Assembly: GCA_037179515.1 (NCBI GenBank) | Contig: JAXCGZ010009454.1 | Coordinates: 112,001 to 176,000 of the forward strand | From: Halocaridina rubra | Lineage: Eukaryota > Arthropoda > Malacostraca > Decapoda > Atyidae | Length of the DNA stretch: 64,000 bases | Direction: 5' to 3' | In this document: positions 14,122 through 24,551 of the stretch, one piece after another | Position numbering within the stretch: the first letter of the stretch is position 1 | How the letters are laid out: each line of letters opens with the position of its first letter | Program-made: the position numbers and the translations under genes | Notes under the pieces: model-generated | Told to the model about the DNA's origin: nothing | The model's database searches: none | Seen by the model: the letters and a program-made list of their open reading frames with translations, nothing else

Positions 14122-15351
14122 ATGGAGATGGAAATGCCGACTAATGAAAGACCACATGTTTGCACCATGTGTAATAAAGGTTTCAAACGAAGGGGGGCTT
14201 TAAATCAACATTACAAGACTCACACTGGTAAAAAGCCCTATTCTTGTTCGATATGCCAGAAATCCTATGCAAGGAACGGTGCATTAAACGAACATCTTCT
14301 AACTCACAGTGAAGAAAAACCTTTTTCATGTGATATCTGTCATAAACGTTTTAAAACAAAAAAATACCTGAGGGATCACTTGGTATTTCACAGTGGGGAG
14401 AAACCTCATGAATGCAAGATTTGCAAAAAATCTTTCGTTCGAAAAACACAACTGAAACAACATTACCTTGTTCACACTGGAGAAAAACCTCACTTATGCT
14501 ATATATGTAACAAATCATTTGCTAGGAAAGTAGACGTGAGACAGCACTCTTTTGTGCACACTGGTGAAAAGCCTCACGAATGTGAAATATGTAGTAAATC
14601 GTTTTCTTTGAGAGGAGATTTGAAAAAACATTATATTGTTCATAGTGGGGAAAAACCTCATGTTTGTACAGTTTGCAATAAAGCATATGCTCGGAGAGCA
14701 GAATTAAGAAAACACAACTTGACTCACACTCATAGTTATGTATGTAGTGTGTGCAATAAAGCACTTTCTTCTGAGACAATCTTAAAGGAACATAGCTTAA
14801 TTCATAGTGAAGATAACCCTTATAAATGCAACCTATGCAATAAACCTTTTACAAAGAGCCATCATTTGAAAAGACATTATTTACTTCATAGTCGAGGTAA
14901 ATCTCTCTCATGCAATATATGTGGTAAATCATTTCTTAAGACAGCTACTTTGGAAAAGCATCTAACCAAGTGTGAAGAAAAAGTGCGAGCTTGCAGTATG
15001 TGCCACAAGTTTTTCACTGAAAAAGACTGTTCTCAAAATCTGGATTTTTCTTCCAGAAGTGACGGTAATCATTACACTTGCAAAAGTTGCTACAGTGAAA
15101 ATGCTCAGGGAATAACTTCTGAAACGAATCCCTATGTGAACAGTAAAGGAAAAAACCAAAATAGTAGTGAAAATATTGATGAAACTGACGTATTAGAACA
15201 AATAAAAAAGGAGACGTGCGATGATATTGTTGTCGAACCTGAGATACACTTCATGATTGATAGTATGATGGAACCGGATGCAGACCATAGGAATGACAAA
15301 GATGAAAAGGACAAATTATGTGGTGATACACAAGAGAAGCAAAATTTTTGA
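14122..15351 (+). CDS. C2H2 zinc-finger protein, paralogue 1 (409 aa)
   Basis: The single open exon encodes nine C2H2 fingers and a tenth of C2HC type (about residues 13-290), most joined by linkers of the HTGEKPH or HSGEKPH kind. Finger 10 ends EKHLTKC. Two further CxxC pairs follow (ACSMC, CKSC) without complete fingers. The C-terminal 100 residues are acidic and serine-rich and hold an IKKE motif that fits the SUMO consensus. The start at 14122 has A at -3 and G at +4, with an in-frame TGA a few codons upstream. No KRAB, BTB or ZAD domain is visible. It is probably a nuclear DNA-binding regulator; targets are unknown. It is about 93% identical to the 29529 paralogue. It lies in a duplicated unit and its open frame implies recent function or recent duplication. 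Confidence 0.85.
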   Translation: MEMEMPTNERPHVCTMCNKGFKRRGALNQHYKTHTGKKPYSCSICQKSYARNGALNEHLLTHSEEKPFSCDICHKRFKTKKYLRDHLVFHSGEKPHECKICKKSFVRKTQLKQHYLVHTGEKPHLCYICNKSFARKVDVRQHSFVHTGEKPHECEICSKSFSLRGDLKKHYIVHSGEKPHVCTVCNKAYARRAELRKHNLTHTHSYVCSVCNKALSSETILKEHSLIHSEDNPYKCNLCNKPFTKSHHLKRHYLLHSRGKSLSCNICGKSFLKTATLEKHLTKCEEKVRACSMCHKFFTEKDCSQNLDFSSRSDGNHYTCKSCYSENAQGITSETNPYVNSKGKNQNSSENIDETDVLEQIKKETCDDIVVEPEIHFMIDSMMEPDADHRNDKDEKDKLCGDTQEKQNF

Positions 15352-15430
15352 GAATAAAGAAACAAGTAATGTTACGAAAATAGAGAAATAACATTCAGAA
15401 AGTTCATGCTATTTGTAAATTTTTGACAGT

Positions 15431-15436
15431 AATAAA
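15431..15436 (+). other. Polyadenylation signal AATAAA of zinc-finger gene 1
   Basis: The hexamer lies 80 bp after the stop codon. The equivalent site in unit 2 is at 30838. Confidence 0.55.
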
Positions 15437-15714
15437 TATTCAAAACTGCCAATGTATTTTATGTTTTCCTTATTTATATTTACCTAACTACTGTATATAA
15501 AGTTTTAGGAGTAAACACTTTATTGCTGCTTTGAAGTTAAATTTAATGCGCATTTTAGTTCGATGTTAAGTCTTCCTTCAGTTATGGTTCTTTTTCTGTG
15601 CCTACAGCTACACTGAATATTCTTGGATATTCATTACACATCTTTTATTATCCCTTCACATCTGACAAGTCATTATCCATCTGTTTCTCTTTACTTTATG
15701 TACTTTTTCAGGCA

Positions 15715-16283
15715 GCATATGCATTCTTATCAAATGTAAGGGTAGCCTTCAGGCACATGGACAAGGAAATGTTCAGAAATATTTATGTAACCTATGTGAG
15801 GCCAAAACTCGAATATGCAGCCCCCTTTTGGAATCCGCACTTGAAAAAGCACATAGCTAAGCTTGAAAAAGTTCAAAGACATGCCACGAAACTGGTGCCA
15901 GAAATACACAATCTCAGTTATGATGAGAGGCTGAGGGAATTAGACTTACCATCACTCGAAGCTAGAAGAGTAAGGGGGGATATGGTGACAGTCTTTAAAT
16001 TCCTTCATGGTTATGATAGAGTGGATAGGGATCGATATTTTGATATGGCTGGCTCTAGAACTAGAGGTCATAGTTTGAAGCTTCGTAAGAAAACTTCTTT
16101 GCAGGATGTAAGGAAATACTTTTTCAGTGTAAGAGTAGTTGATAATTGAAATTCGCTAAGCGAGGAGGTAGTTAATGCTATCTCAATCCATAGTTTTAAG
16201 GACAGGTACGATAAGTATCACTAAGTCTAAAATGGAACCGATCAGGAGACGGGAAGATACAAGCTTTGGGCTCTTTCCCGTAA
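15715..16283 (+). pseudogene. CR1-like RT C-terminal fragment with 3' end
   Basis: The frame reads AAYAFLSNVRVAFRHMDKE, then YVRPKLEYAAPFWNPHLKKH, LEKVQRHATKLVPEI and YFFSVRVVDN, where a TGA replaces the TGG present in the 53-kb copy. It continues to a stop near 16222. The 3' end is ACACAATTAGGTAAT. It is a 5'-truncated insertion just downstream of zinc-finger gene 1, absent from unit 2. Confidence 0.75.
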
Positions 16284-16289
16284 ACACAA

Positions 16290-17049
16290 TTAGGTAATCA
16301 CAGAAGGTTAAAAGGAATAGTGGCATTCAGTTGGAATGCGTTCATTCCTAAGTATAGCAGATATAAGCTATAAGGTTGGATTCCTTTTAACCTTCTGTGG
16401 TGTAGTGGTAGCGCCTTGACTTAGTAATCATAAGTCCTAGGTTCGAGTCCCGGTCGGGGCAAAAAATGATTCATGTTTTCACATATGTAATGTGCTTATT
16501 TGATAATTTCATGGCCCGAATGAGATTGGGAATTGAATTAAATGCTAAAATGAAGCCACGAGTGAGGTTGGGGAATCTGTAATATGAACATAGTGGCATT
16601 CAGTTAGAATGCGTTCATTCCTAAGTATAGCAGATATAAGCTATAAGGTTGGAATCCTTTTAACCTTCTGTGGTGTAGTGGTAGCGCCTTGACTTAGTAA
16701 TCATAAGTCCTAGGTTCGAGTCCCGGTCGGGGTAAAAAATGATTCATGTTTTCACATATGTAATGTGCTTATTTGATAATTTCATGGCCCGAATGAGATT
16801 GGGAATTGAATTAAATGCTAAAATGAAGCCACGAGTGAGGTTGGGGAATCTGTAATATGAACATAGTGGCATTCAGTTAGAATGCGTTCATTCCTAAGTA
16901 TAGCAGATATAAGCTATAAGGTTGGATTCCTTTTAACCTTCTGTGGTGTAGTGGTAGCGCCTTGACTTAGTAATCATAAGTCCTAGGTTCGAGTCCCGGT
17001 CGGGGTAAAAAAATGATTCATGTTTTCACATATGTAATGTGCTTATTTG

Positions 17050-17052
<3 letters not shown>
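16290..17052 (+). repeat. tRNA-derived satellite array 2, 273-bp period
   Basis: Nearly three plus-oriented units, with the GTCGGGG marker at 16453, 16726 and 16999. Here both Pol III boxes look intact: A box TGGTGTAGTGG and B box GGTTCGAGTCC, about 35 bp apart. The anticodon-like stem is GACTTA/TAAGTC. The 3' acceptor side is present as CGGGGTA but the 5' acceptor does not pair with it. Confidence 0.9.
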
Positions 17053-17104
<52 letters not shown>

Positions 17105-17105
17105 T

Positions 17106-17155
<50 letters not shown>
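17053..17155. repeat. (TA)n microsatellite, slightly interrupted
   Basis: About 103 bp, with two AATA interruptions, joining satellite array 2 to the unit 2 palindrome arm. Confidence 0.9.
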
Positions 17156-17159
<4 letters not shown>

Positions 17160-17351
17160 ACATTACAATAGTTATATTATTTTACTGTGATTAAGAGTAT
17201 TTAATGTTGACGTTTCTACTATATGTTAAGCCCACCTTTAACATGTGAAGATTGTTTCCGGATATAGAAAATAAAGGAAAAATATTTGGGAATAAGAGTA
17301 CTGGCATTATATTAAATGAAGCAATATAACTTAATAAACACACACGCATAT
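17156..17351. repeat. Left palindrome arm of unit 2
   Basis: Near-identical to 11847-12037. Its inverted partner lies at 27145-27345, beyond the BEL element. Confidence 0.85.
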
Positions 17352-17434
17352 GTTCCGGTTCCGGTTTTACGTCACGGACTCCCTTATCAACCAAGGGCTA
17401 GGACGGTTGCCTTCTTGCGAAGGACTTGTTTTGA
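17352..17434 (-). mobile_element. tRNA-derived SINE, tail fragment
   Basis: Contains GGTTTTACGTCACGGACTCC and CTAGGACGGTTGCCTTCTTG, the complement of the 3' half of the SINEs at 56910-57107 and 61073-61273. The tRNA head is missing. It ends in the (TA)n where BEL-1 inserted. Confidence 0.75.
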
Positions 17435-17449
17435 TATATATATATATAT

Positions 17450-18469
17450 TGTCTTGAATATATTTCAAGACAGTTTATTTCTACGTACATTATGTAAGTG
17501 TTATTTGCATATAGTTTCCTTTATTGTAACGTAAGTGCATGAATGTATACTTTTAGACTTAGCATGTATACTTATTAAGTTCTATCATGTATACACGTAT
17601 ATTCGTATGTATAATGTGTAGTTTATTAGGGAGGCTGGCCGTAGAAGACGTGGAGAAAGGAATGTAGGTCACTAATGGATTTTAGCCATTAACCCTTCAC
17701 CTCCTTGATAACGCTAATTGCATCGCCCTCGTTGAACAAAGAACTGTTGTAAGCAAGTCATAACTCAACTTAGTCCTAGTACCAAGGACCCCGACAAACT
17801 AGAGGAGTTTGTGGGACTTTCTTACAAATAATTAGTTGTACTCGTGAGATGCTACGAGGCACTCATTTTTACTGTGTTTGTTGACAGTACTTATAAGTTT
17901 GTTAAAGAGTAGTTAGTTGCTGTCGTGAGATGCTACGAGGCACTCATTTTTACTGTGTTTATTGACAGTACTTATAAGTTTATAATTAGTTGTTCTCGTG
18001 GGTCATTACGAGACACTCAAGTAGAAGAACATGATAGAGATCTGTGGATCAGAAGATACGTTTTTGATTCGGAGTCCTGTGATTGCTGACGACATCAGGG
18101 TTATCCGGACAGATGAGTACAGAGTTATTATATTTCTAACAATATTTATAACTACGTGTGAGGGACAGAATGAGCTCATTTAATTGAACACTCGTAGGTA
18201 GAATGTATGTTGGAAAATTTATTATTCTGTATGAGGAACTTTTAATTTAAGGTGAGGAGAGTTTATTTAAATATTCACATATCAGCAGTTCATAAACCCC
18301 CTTATAAAATATTTGCTTGTATGTCTATGCATGTAATATTAATTATATTTTATTGGTAGAGGATTTAAATTTGAGATCGTGCTAGGCCTCTACTGAAGCC
18401 GTGTCAGGATTTCCGAATTTAGGGGGTTATAAGATCGAAGGGTAAATAACACACAGGAAATCCTCCACA
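17450..18469 (+). repeat. BEL-1 5' LTR
   Basis: 1,020 bp, starting with TGTCTTGAATATATTTCAAG, itself an inverted sequence, and ending CCTCCACA. It contains about three internal near-repeats of GAGATGCTACGAG…ACACTCA. Confidence 0.9.
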
Positions 18470-18474
18470 GCTTT

Positions 18475-18492
18475 TGGTCCTTCGAACCGGAT
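18475..18492 (+). other. Primer-binding site of BEL-1
   Basis: TGGTCCTTCGAACCGGAT lies six bases after the LTR. It is complementary, with about one mismatch, to the 3' end of arthropod tRNA-Tyr as I recall it (…ATCCGGCTCGAAGGA plus CCA). Confidence 0.7.
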
Positions 18493-19215
18493 GAGAATTG
18501 GTGTGGTAATGGTGAAAATAGTGTACATTTTAGATAAGCTCCCACCTTGTAAGAAGTTTGTGTAAAACTCTACGGTTAAAACCGTCCACATTTCAGCGAA
18601 AACAGGGAGGAGCATTGCATGTATTTGCATGAATATTGCAAATATAACTTTGAAATTTAAGTGTTTGTTGAAATAAATAAGAGAATCCATTTCCCACGTG
18701 GATACAGCGTTTCTCTATCTGTGGAAACGAAATATACTTTCGTAGTTGAGCGTCCATTAAGTAATTTGGATATTAGTACCCAATTTCGGCTGGGTGAACA
18801 GTGGTTTTTAGGGATTTGTGTGTTTACATATCTCCCATTTAACGATATCCAGAATGTCGTGTTGATTCCTTTGTTTACGTAAATAAACAGAAGGTAGTGA
18901 CCCACCTACTGCTAGGTGCACAGTGTCGTTTGAGGAACAGTGTGGTTTGCATTACACTTTCCATTTACTGTTGCTGACTTAACAGTGTCGTTTAACTGAT
19001 GAAAAGTGTGTTTTACACATTGAGGATTAGCGTCATAATTGACGGAATTAAATAACTATGTTATTATCTTGAGATTTGGAAGATTGTCCTTTGATACTCT
19101 TTACAGAGTGATTGTTTGCTGCATTGTGGATGCATAAAGAAGATCGTGGATTCTTTGCTGATAAAATTGCATCAACTATTTGTTTGTTGTTTTATGTTCT
19201 ATTTGCTTTCTCAAT

Positions 19216-20629
19216 ATGTCGGTTAAACCTGAGGCATTAAAACGCCTTCGGGAATTGGTTCAACGTGATTGTGTTCAGTGTCAAACAGAACTTGCCAAAG
19301 ATGATGAGATACTTGTTAATTATTTAGAAAGATGTCATCATACGCTAACAGATAGATTCGGAAGATATGATCGGAAGTATGAAGAATATGTCGAGAATAA
19401 GCCCCTTAAAAGGAATTCTGAAGAGGAGGATACAGAACATGACAGTCTAGCTGAAACAGTAAATAATATTAGCTTAGCTGTCCTAGAACGGATTCGTAAG
19501 TTAGGAACTATGAAGAGTACTAGGGCTCCTAGTTCCGAGAGTTCAAGCCTCCCCAGTGGGCAACCCACACCGAAATTTCCTGAAGTAAAGATACCACAGT
19601 TCTCTGGAAACTATGATGAATGGCACGAGTTTTGGGATACGTTCGATAGTTTAGTACATAGTACTTCTATGGCAACTATGACAAAGTTTACCATCTTAAG
19701 AAATGCCCTTAAAGGAGATGCAAAAGACACCATAAAGGGATATCCTGTTGCTAGTGAGAGTTATGATGAATGCATTCAACAGCTGCAAGCTGTTTATGCC
19801 AGCAAGGACAGGATTGTACGAAATTTAATGAGGAAATTGGTAAAAATACCAACTCCCTGTTCTAATTATTCATCACTTTTTAAGTTCAAGCAGGAAGTAG
19901 AAGCCATTACTCGAAGTCTGAAAAATTATAAAGACATGGAGAACACTGATTGGGTGTTTTCAGAACTCGTGATGATGAAATTGCCAGAAGATGTTGAGAA
20001 CTGGATTAGCATGAAAATAGACACAAAATACCCTACATATGAAACCCTCTTGAAGGAACTGGGAAAATATGTATATTATATAGAAGGCAACTTCACTAAA
20101 GATAACACAAAGGGAGAGACCCAAACCTCCCAGAGAGATGAGACCCAGTCCTATAAAAAGAATGTGGGTAGTTATGGTGCTACTGCAAATGTAATAAATA
20201 GTAAAACAGAATGTATATTCTGTGGTTGGCAAGGTCATAAGTCTGAACAGTGTAATAAAGTAGTTAGTATAAACGAACGCAAAGACAAATTGAGAAACAA
20301 TAACAAATGTCTGAGATGTACTCAGTCAGGGCATTATGCAAATGAATGTTACACTCAGTTAAACTGTAAGAAAAATGGTCATCATGCAGCCTTGTGTTAT
20401 GAACAAGAGTCAAAATTTCGTAGAAGGTTTGAAGAACCTACATTTCTGAATGAACAGTCAGAAAATGGTTCAAATATAGATGAGTCAAGCAATGAGCCAG
20501 AACATTCTGACTCAGAAAAGGACAAGAAACATGTTGGTGTGATGACTATGAAGGCAGTACAGAGGCAAATGGTGAAGCCGAGTTTACCTTCATGTGCTCT
20601 GCCTACTGCAAGTGGAAAAATAAGTAGCT
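19216..20629 (+). CDS. BEL/Pao Gag polyprotein (5' part of the ORF, cut by the Gypsy insertion)
   Basis: Open from MSVKPEALKRL (an upstream in-frame ATG at 19180 is possible) to the Gypsy insertion, stopping two codons inside its LTR at 20637. It carries the BEL-type Gag core with FPEVKIPQFSGNYDEWHEF and TILRNALKGDAKDTIKGYP, and zinc-knuckle-like motifs: CIFCGWQGHKSEQC, CLRCTQSGHYANEC and a degenerate NCKKNGHHAALC. Gag packages element RNA in a cytoplasmic particle. The homologous copy at 57962 has an early stop and several frameshifts, whereas this frame is clean. In an uninterrupted element it would continue into protease. Confidence 0.85.
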
Positions 20630-20819
20630 TGTTATGATATAAGTGATCTAATCCTTTATTGATAATAAGGTTATTCCCTTTATCGCACCTCTTTTGTTTT
20701 CATTGTACTTCTACCTATTTGGTTTCTAATGTTTATATTGATTGAGCCGACCGGCACCTATCTTGCAACAATAAACTGGAAGCCATGATATACGCTCATT
20801 ATTAATACAAACCTTTACA
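20630..20819 (+). repeat. Gypsy 5' LTR (190 bp)
   Basis: TGTTATGATATAAG…CCTTTACA. It contains AATAAACTGG, a likely polyadenylation signal, at about 20770. Confidence 0.92.
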
Positions 20820-20821
20820 TT

Positions 20822-20838
20822 TGGCGACGAGTAAACCC
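20822..20838 (+). other. Gypsy primer-binding site
   Basis: TGGCGACGAGTAAACCC begins two bases after the LTR. The TGG start fits a tRNA 3' CCA; I could not assign the tRNA. Confidence 0.55.
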
Positions 20839-21187
20839 TTCATGGATATGGGAAACCTCTCGAGTTTGGTTATATTACTGGCTTAAATAGATTCGCCTTG
20901 CAAGATTTCTGGTAGGTGCCAAATGTTTTGTTTGCCGACGCCAGGATTAGGCTACCATGGTTATGCCTAATTGGATCCTGGATTGATGCTGCGTGATTCA
21001 CCTCGACTAGGCTAGTGTTGGATTTAAGCCTAGGTGCCCTGTATGATGTTGCTGCAGTTTTGGGCGCATGTTTCTTCAAGCCTAGCATACGTTTTTGCTA
21101 CCCTAGCATATCGAATTGTCGGTTGTTTGGGTGCTACATTAGCCTAAGTGTTTGTGGATACTGGTAATATTACAGAATAGGTCCGCA

Positions 21188-24100
21188 ATGTCGTCGTCGT
21201 TGAATCAGATTAGAATTGATTGTTTTAATCCATCGAAAATTTCCTTGGAATTATGGCTAAGCCTATTAGAGGCACATTTTAGTCATTTAAATGTCACTGA
21301 GGCTGACGAGAAAAAAAATCTCCTGCTTGTGTCATTGGGTACTGATGTTTTTAGTGTTTTAGGCAATCTTTGTGCTCCTGATTTGCCCCACACAAAGTCT
21401 TATGCAGACTTGGTTCAGTTATTGAAAGGTCATTTTATTGTTAAGCCTTCTTATCACAGAAGTTTGCTAGCCTTCCAGCAAAGAAAAAAAAGGAAGGATG
21501 AGAGTGTAAAAGAATTGTATGCTGATTTAAAGGCTCTAGCAAAGCATTGTAATTTTGGCAACCAATTTGATGGTAGAGTAAGAGATCAGTTATTTATGGC
21601 TGTAGATGCTGAAGTTTATTTTTCAAATATAGTGGCTCTCAACATAGATCTCCAAGCAATGACCTCTCAGGCTATTTTGGAGAGAATTTTGAACATGGAA
21701 AAAGCATTTGTAAGTGAGAAAGATGAGGTTCAGTCACAGGTTCAGGTTGTAAGAAGAAAATATGTAGGTTTATCTTGTCAACATTGTGGTTCCTCTCATG
21801 ACAGCTTTTATTGTAGATTTAAGCATTTATCATGTTATAATTGTCATAAAAAGGGTCATTTACAGAAGGTTTGTAAAGAAGCCAAAAGAGAGAGTGGTTA
21901 TAGTACAGCTAAAGGTTCAAATAGACCAAGCAAGAAAGATTTTAGGAGTAAACCTAAGTTTAATAGTAGGAAAACTGTAAAGATTGTGAATGATCAAGAT
22001 GTATCATTAAGTGATAATGATGATGAGGATGATATAGTTGTCAGTGGTGAAACTAAAGATGAGCATGATGAGAGACTCAAGAAAGTTTTAAATGTGTTGC
22101 AATCTCATAATGTACAGATAAATAAGAGTAAAACAGTTTTAAATATGGAATGTATTGAATATTTAGGTTACTGTATATCAAGTGAAGGAATAAAACCATC
22201 CCCAAAGAAGGTTAAAGCAATTTTGGATGCTCCTTGTCCTACCTCAGTAGCAGAGGTCCACTCATTTTTAGGGATGATTACATTTTACTGTAGATTTATT
22301 AAGAATTTTTCAACTAAATCAGCTCCATTGTATGATTTACTGAAAAAAGGTGCCAAGTTTGAATGGACAAAGATTGAACAGAATGCATTTAAATGTCTTA
22401 AACAAGATTTTGTAGACTCTAAAGTATTAGTAAATTTTGATGGGTCATATCCCTTGATTGTAGAAGTTGATGCTTCACCTGTTGGTGTAGGATGTGTGTT
22501 ATTGCAAAAGGTCAATGGAGTAGAAAGACCTATTTATTTTGCAAGTAAGAAATTGAGTAGTGCTGAGATGAAATATTCACAGTTGGATAAAGAAGGATTG
22601 TCTTTGATTTTCGCTGTCAAAAGATTTAGATATTTTCTTTTGGGTAGAAAATTTATGGCCAGAACGGACCATAAACCACTTTTAGGATTGTTTGGTAAAG
22701 ATAAGCCAATTCCTCAGAATGCCAATTCTAGGATACAAAGATGGGCTTTGTTACTTTCTCAATATGACTTTGATCTAGTGCATAAACCTGGAAAGGAAAA
22801 TGTTATTGCCGATGCACTTAGCCGTCTTCCAGTAGAAGATGAAATTCAGTCTGGGATTCCTGCTGAGTATGTAAGATTAGTGGAATTGCTTGATTTTGAT
22901 GAAATTTCTTATAAGGTAATTAGACAATATAATAAGAAAGATAAAGTGATGTCTCAGTTAATTAATTGTCTAAGATTTGGTTGGTCTAAAGAAAATAATT
23001 TGTTACTCATGGAATATGGTAATGTTAAAGATGAATTGTCTCTTCATAATGATGTAGTGTTATACAGGAATCGTATTGTAATACCTGTAGAGTTGAGGTG
23101 TAAGATATTGACTCATTTACATAATGGTCATAATGGAATAAATGCCATGAAGGCGGAGGCTAGGAAATGGGTTTGGTGGCCAAAGATTGACCAAGACCTT
23201 GCAGAGATGACAAAGAATTGTAATATTTGTTTTAAGAATTATAAACAACCACCAGCTAATACTTTGTCATGGCCTAATACGGGAAAACCATGGTCTAGGG
23301 TCCATATGGACTATGCAGGTCCTATTGATGGTAAATATTTTCTAATTGTCATTGATTCTTATAGTAAGTTCTTAGATATACAGTTCTCTAGTTCTGCAAC
23401 ATCTGGTGTCACTATAAATCACCTAAGGAAAGTATTTTCTAATTTTGGCTTGCCAGACATGATAGTGTCAGATAATGCTCCTAATTTTGTATCACAGGAA
23501 ATGAAGGTGTTTTTGCAAAAGAATGGTATAAAACATGTTTGTCCTGCCCCTTATCATCCAGCCTCTAATGGTCTTGCAGAAAGAGCTGTAAGGACATTTA
23601 AGGAGGGTTTAAGGAAATTTAAAGAGGGAGATTATACTACTAGAGTTTGTCGTTTTCTTTATAACTATAGAAGAACTGTACATTCTGCTACAGGAAAAGC
23701 TCCTGCAGAGATTATGTTTAATAGAAATTTCAGAGGTACTGTAGATGTAAAGCTGAAAGAAAGTAAAGAATGTAATGATAGTCTTTCAAATGAAGAAAAC
23801 ATGTACAAAGTTGATGATGCTGTGTTTGCACGTAACTATGGTAAAGGTCCACTATGGGTGGAAGGTAGAATTGTAGAAGTATTGGGTTTAAGAAATTATA
23901 GAGTGCAAGTACATTGTTCAGGGAATATGATATGGAAAAGACATTCTGATCAATTGATGCATAGATATTTTGGAGATTTCAATCAGTCTAATAATGAAAT
24001 GTTGAATAATGATTATGATAATCCTGTTGTAAGTGAAATTGAAGCTGATAATCCTGTTGTAACAAGTGTTCCTAGTGAATTAACAACCAATTCTAATATT

Positions 24101-24250
24101 ATAGAAACAAATGGTGTACTTTCAAAAGATGTTATTAATGTACCTTCAAGAGATGTAAGTAATAGTGCATGTGATGAGTTACCTATACAGACTCCAGTAG
24201 TGAGAAGGTCTCAGAGAAATATCAAGCCCCCTGATCGTCTTAATTTGTAA
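21188..24250 (+). CDS. Gypsy Gag-RNaseH-integrase fusion ORF lacking protease and RT core (1,020 aa)
   Basis: Start chosen at MSSSLNQIRIDCF (ATG 21188); an in-frame ATG at 21152 would add 12 residues. Gag covers about residues 1-270 and holds a zinc knuckle CYNCHKKGHLQKVC. At about 22025-22045 (residue 281) an acidic Gag stretch passes directly into DDIVVSGETKDEH, the segment that normally follows the YLDD catalytic box. Protease and the first half of RT are therefore gone without loss of frame. RT thumb and connection, then RNase H (VEVDASPVGVG, YFLLGRKFMARTDHKPL) follow. Integrase has an HHCC finger and a complete DDE triad: HMDYAGP, SDNAPNF and E 35 residues later in NGLAERAV. No stop occurs. 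It can only transpose with proteins supplied by another copy. Confidence 0.9.
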   Translation: MSSSLNQIRIDCFNPSKISLELWLSLLEAHFSHLNVTEADEKKNLLLVSLGTDVFSVLGNLCAPDLPHTKSYADLVQLLKGHFIVKPSYHRSLLAFQQRKKRKDESVKELYADLKALAKHCNFGNQFDGRVRDQLFMAVDAEVYFSNIVALNIDLQAMTSQAILERILNMEKAFVSEKDEVQSQVQVVRRKYVGLSCQHCGSSHDSFYCRFKHLSCYNCHKKGHLQKVCKEAKRESGYSTAKGSNRPSKKDFRSKPKFNSRKTVKIVNDQDVSLSDNDDEDDIVVSGETKDEHDERLKKVLNVLQSHNVQINKSKTVLNMECIEYLGYCISSEGIKPSPKKVKAILDAPCPTSVAEVHSFLGMITFYCRFIKNFSTKSAPLYDLLKKGAKFEWTKIEQNAFKCLKQDFVDSKVLVNFDGSYPLIVEVDASPVGVGCVLLQKVNGVERPIYFASKKLSSAEMKYSQLDKEGLSLIFAVKRFRYFLLGRKFMARTDHKPLLGLFGKDKPIPQNANSRIQRWALLLSQYDFDLVHKPGKENVIADALSRLPVEDEIQSGIPAEYVRLVELLDFDEISYKVIRQYNKKDKVMSQLINCLRFGWSKENNLLLMEYGNVKDELSLHNDVVLYRNRIVIPVELRCKILTHLHNGHNGINAMKAEARKWVWWPKIDQDLAEMTKNCNICFKNYKQPPANTLSWPNTGKPWSRVHMDYAGPIDGKYFLIVIDSYSKFLDIQFSSSATSGVTINHLRKVFSNFGLPDMIVSDNAPNFVSQEMKVFLQKNGIKHVCPAPYHPASNGLAERAVRTFKEGLRKFKEGDYTTRVCRFLYNYRRTVHSATGKAPAEIMFNRNFRGTVDVKLKESKECNDSLSNEENMYKVDDAVFARNYGKGPLWVEGRIVEVLGLRNYRVQVHCSGNMIWKRHSDQLMHRYFGDFNQSNNEMLNNDYDNPVVSEIEADNPVVTSVPSELTTNSNIIETNGVLSKDVINVPSRDVSNSACDELPIQTPVVRRSQRNIKPPDRLNL

Positions 24251-24344
24251 ATAGTGTTTTGAACTCCTTATATAGAATTTTCATGTGTGCCTTGTTTTAA
24301 GAAGTTGATGACTTATTTTTTATATGTGATGTATTGCAAATTCT

Positions 24345-24356
24345 AGGGGAAAGGAA
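24345..24356 (+). other. Gypsy polypurine tract
   Basis: AGGGGAAAGGAA directly precedes the 3' LTR, as expected for the plus-strand primer. Confidence 0.75.
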
Positions 24357-24546
24357 TGTTATGATATAAGTGATCTAATCCTTTATTGATAATAAGGTTA
24401 TTCCCTTTATCGCACCTCTTTTGTTTTCATTGTACTTCTACCTATTTGGTTTCTAATGTTTATATTGATTGAGCCGACCGGCACCCATCTTGCAACAATA
24501 AACTGGAAGCCATGATATACGCTCATTATTAATACAAACCTTTACA
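24357..24546 (+). repeat. Gypsy 3' LTR (190 bp)
   Basis: Identical to the 5' LTR except C at 24486. Confidence 0.92.
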
Positions 24547-24551
24547 TAGCT

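Larger units (their letters stand above)
20630..24546 (+). mobile_element. Gypsy LTR retrotransposon inserted in BEL-1, internally deleted
   Basis: Flanked by a 5-bp duplication TAGCT (20625-20629 and 24547-24551). The 190-bp LTRs differ at a single base (20759 T, 24486 C), which indicates a very recent insertion. It has a primer-binding-type TGGCGACGAG at 20822, a polypurine tract AGGGGAAAGGA before the 3' LTR, and one long ORF that fuses Gag to RNase H and integrase. Confidence 0.92.

Noticed and set aside
14522..14779. Antisense frames inside the zinc-finger genes (14522-14779, 15132-15365, 29929-30186, 30539-30772)
   Set aside because: Shadows of the coding strand; their cysteine/histidine-rich composition follows from the finger codons on the other strand.
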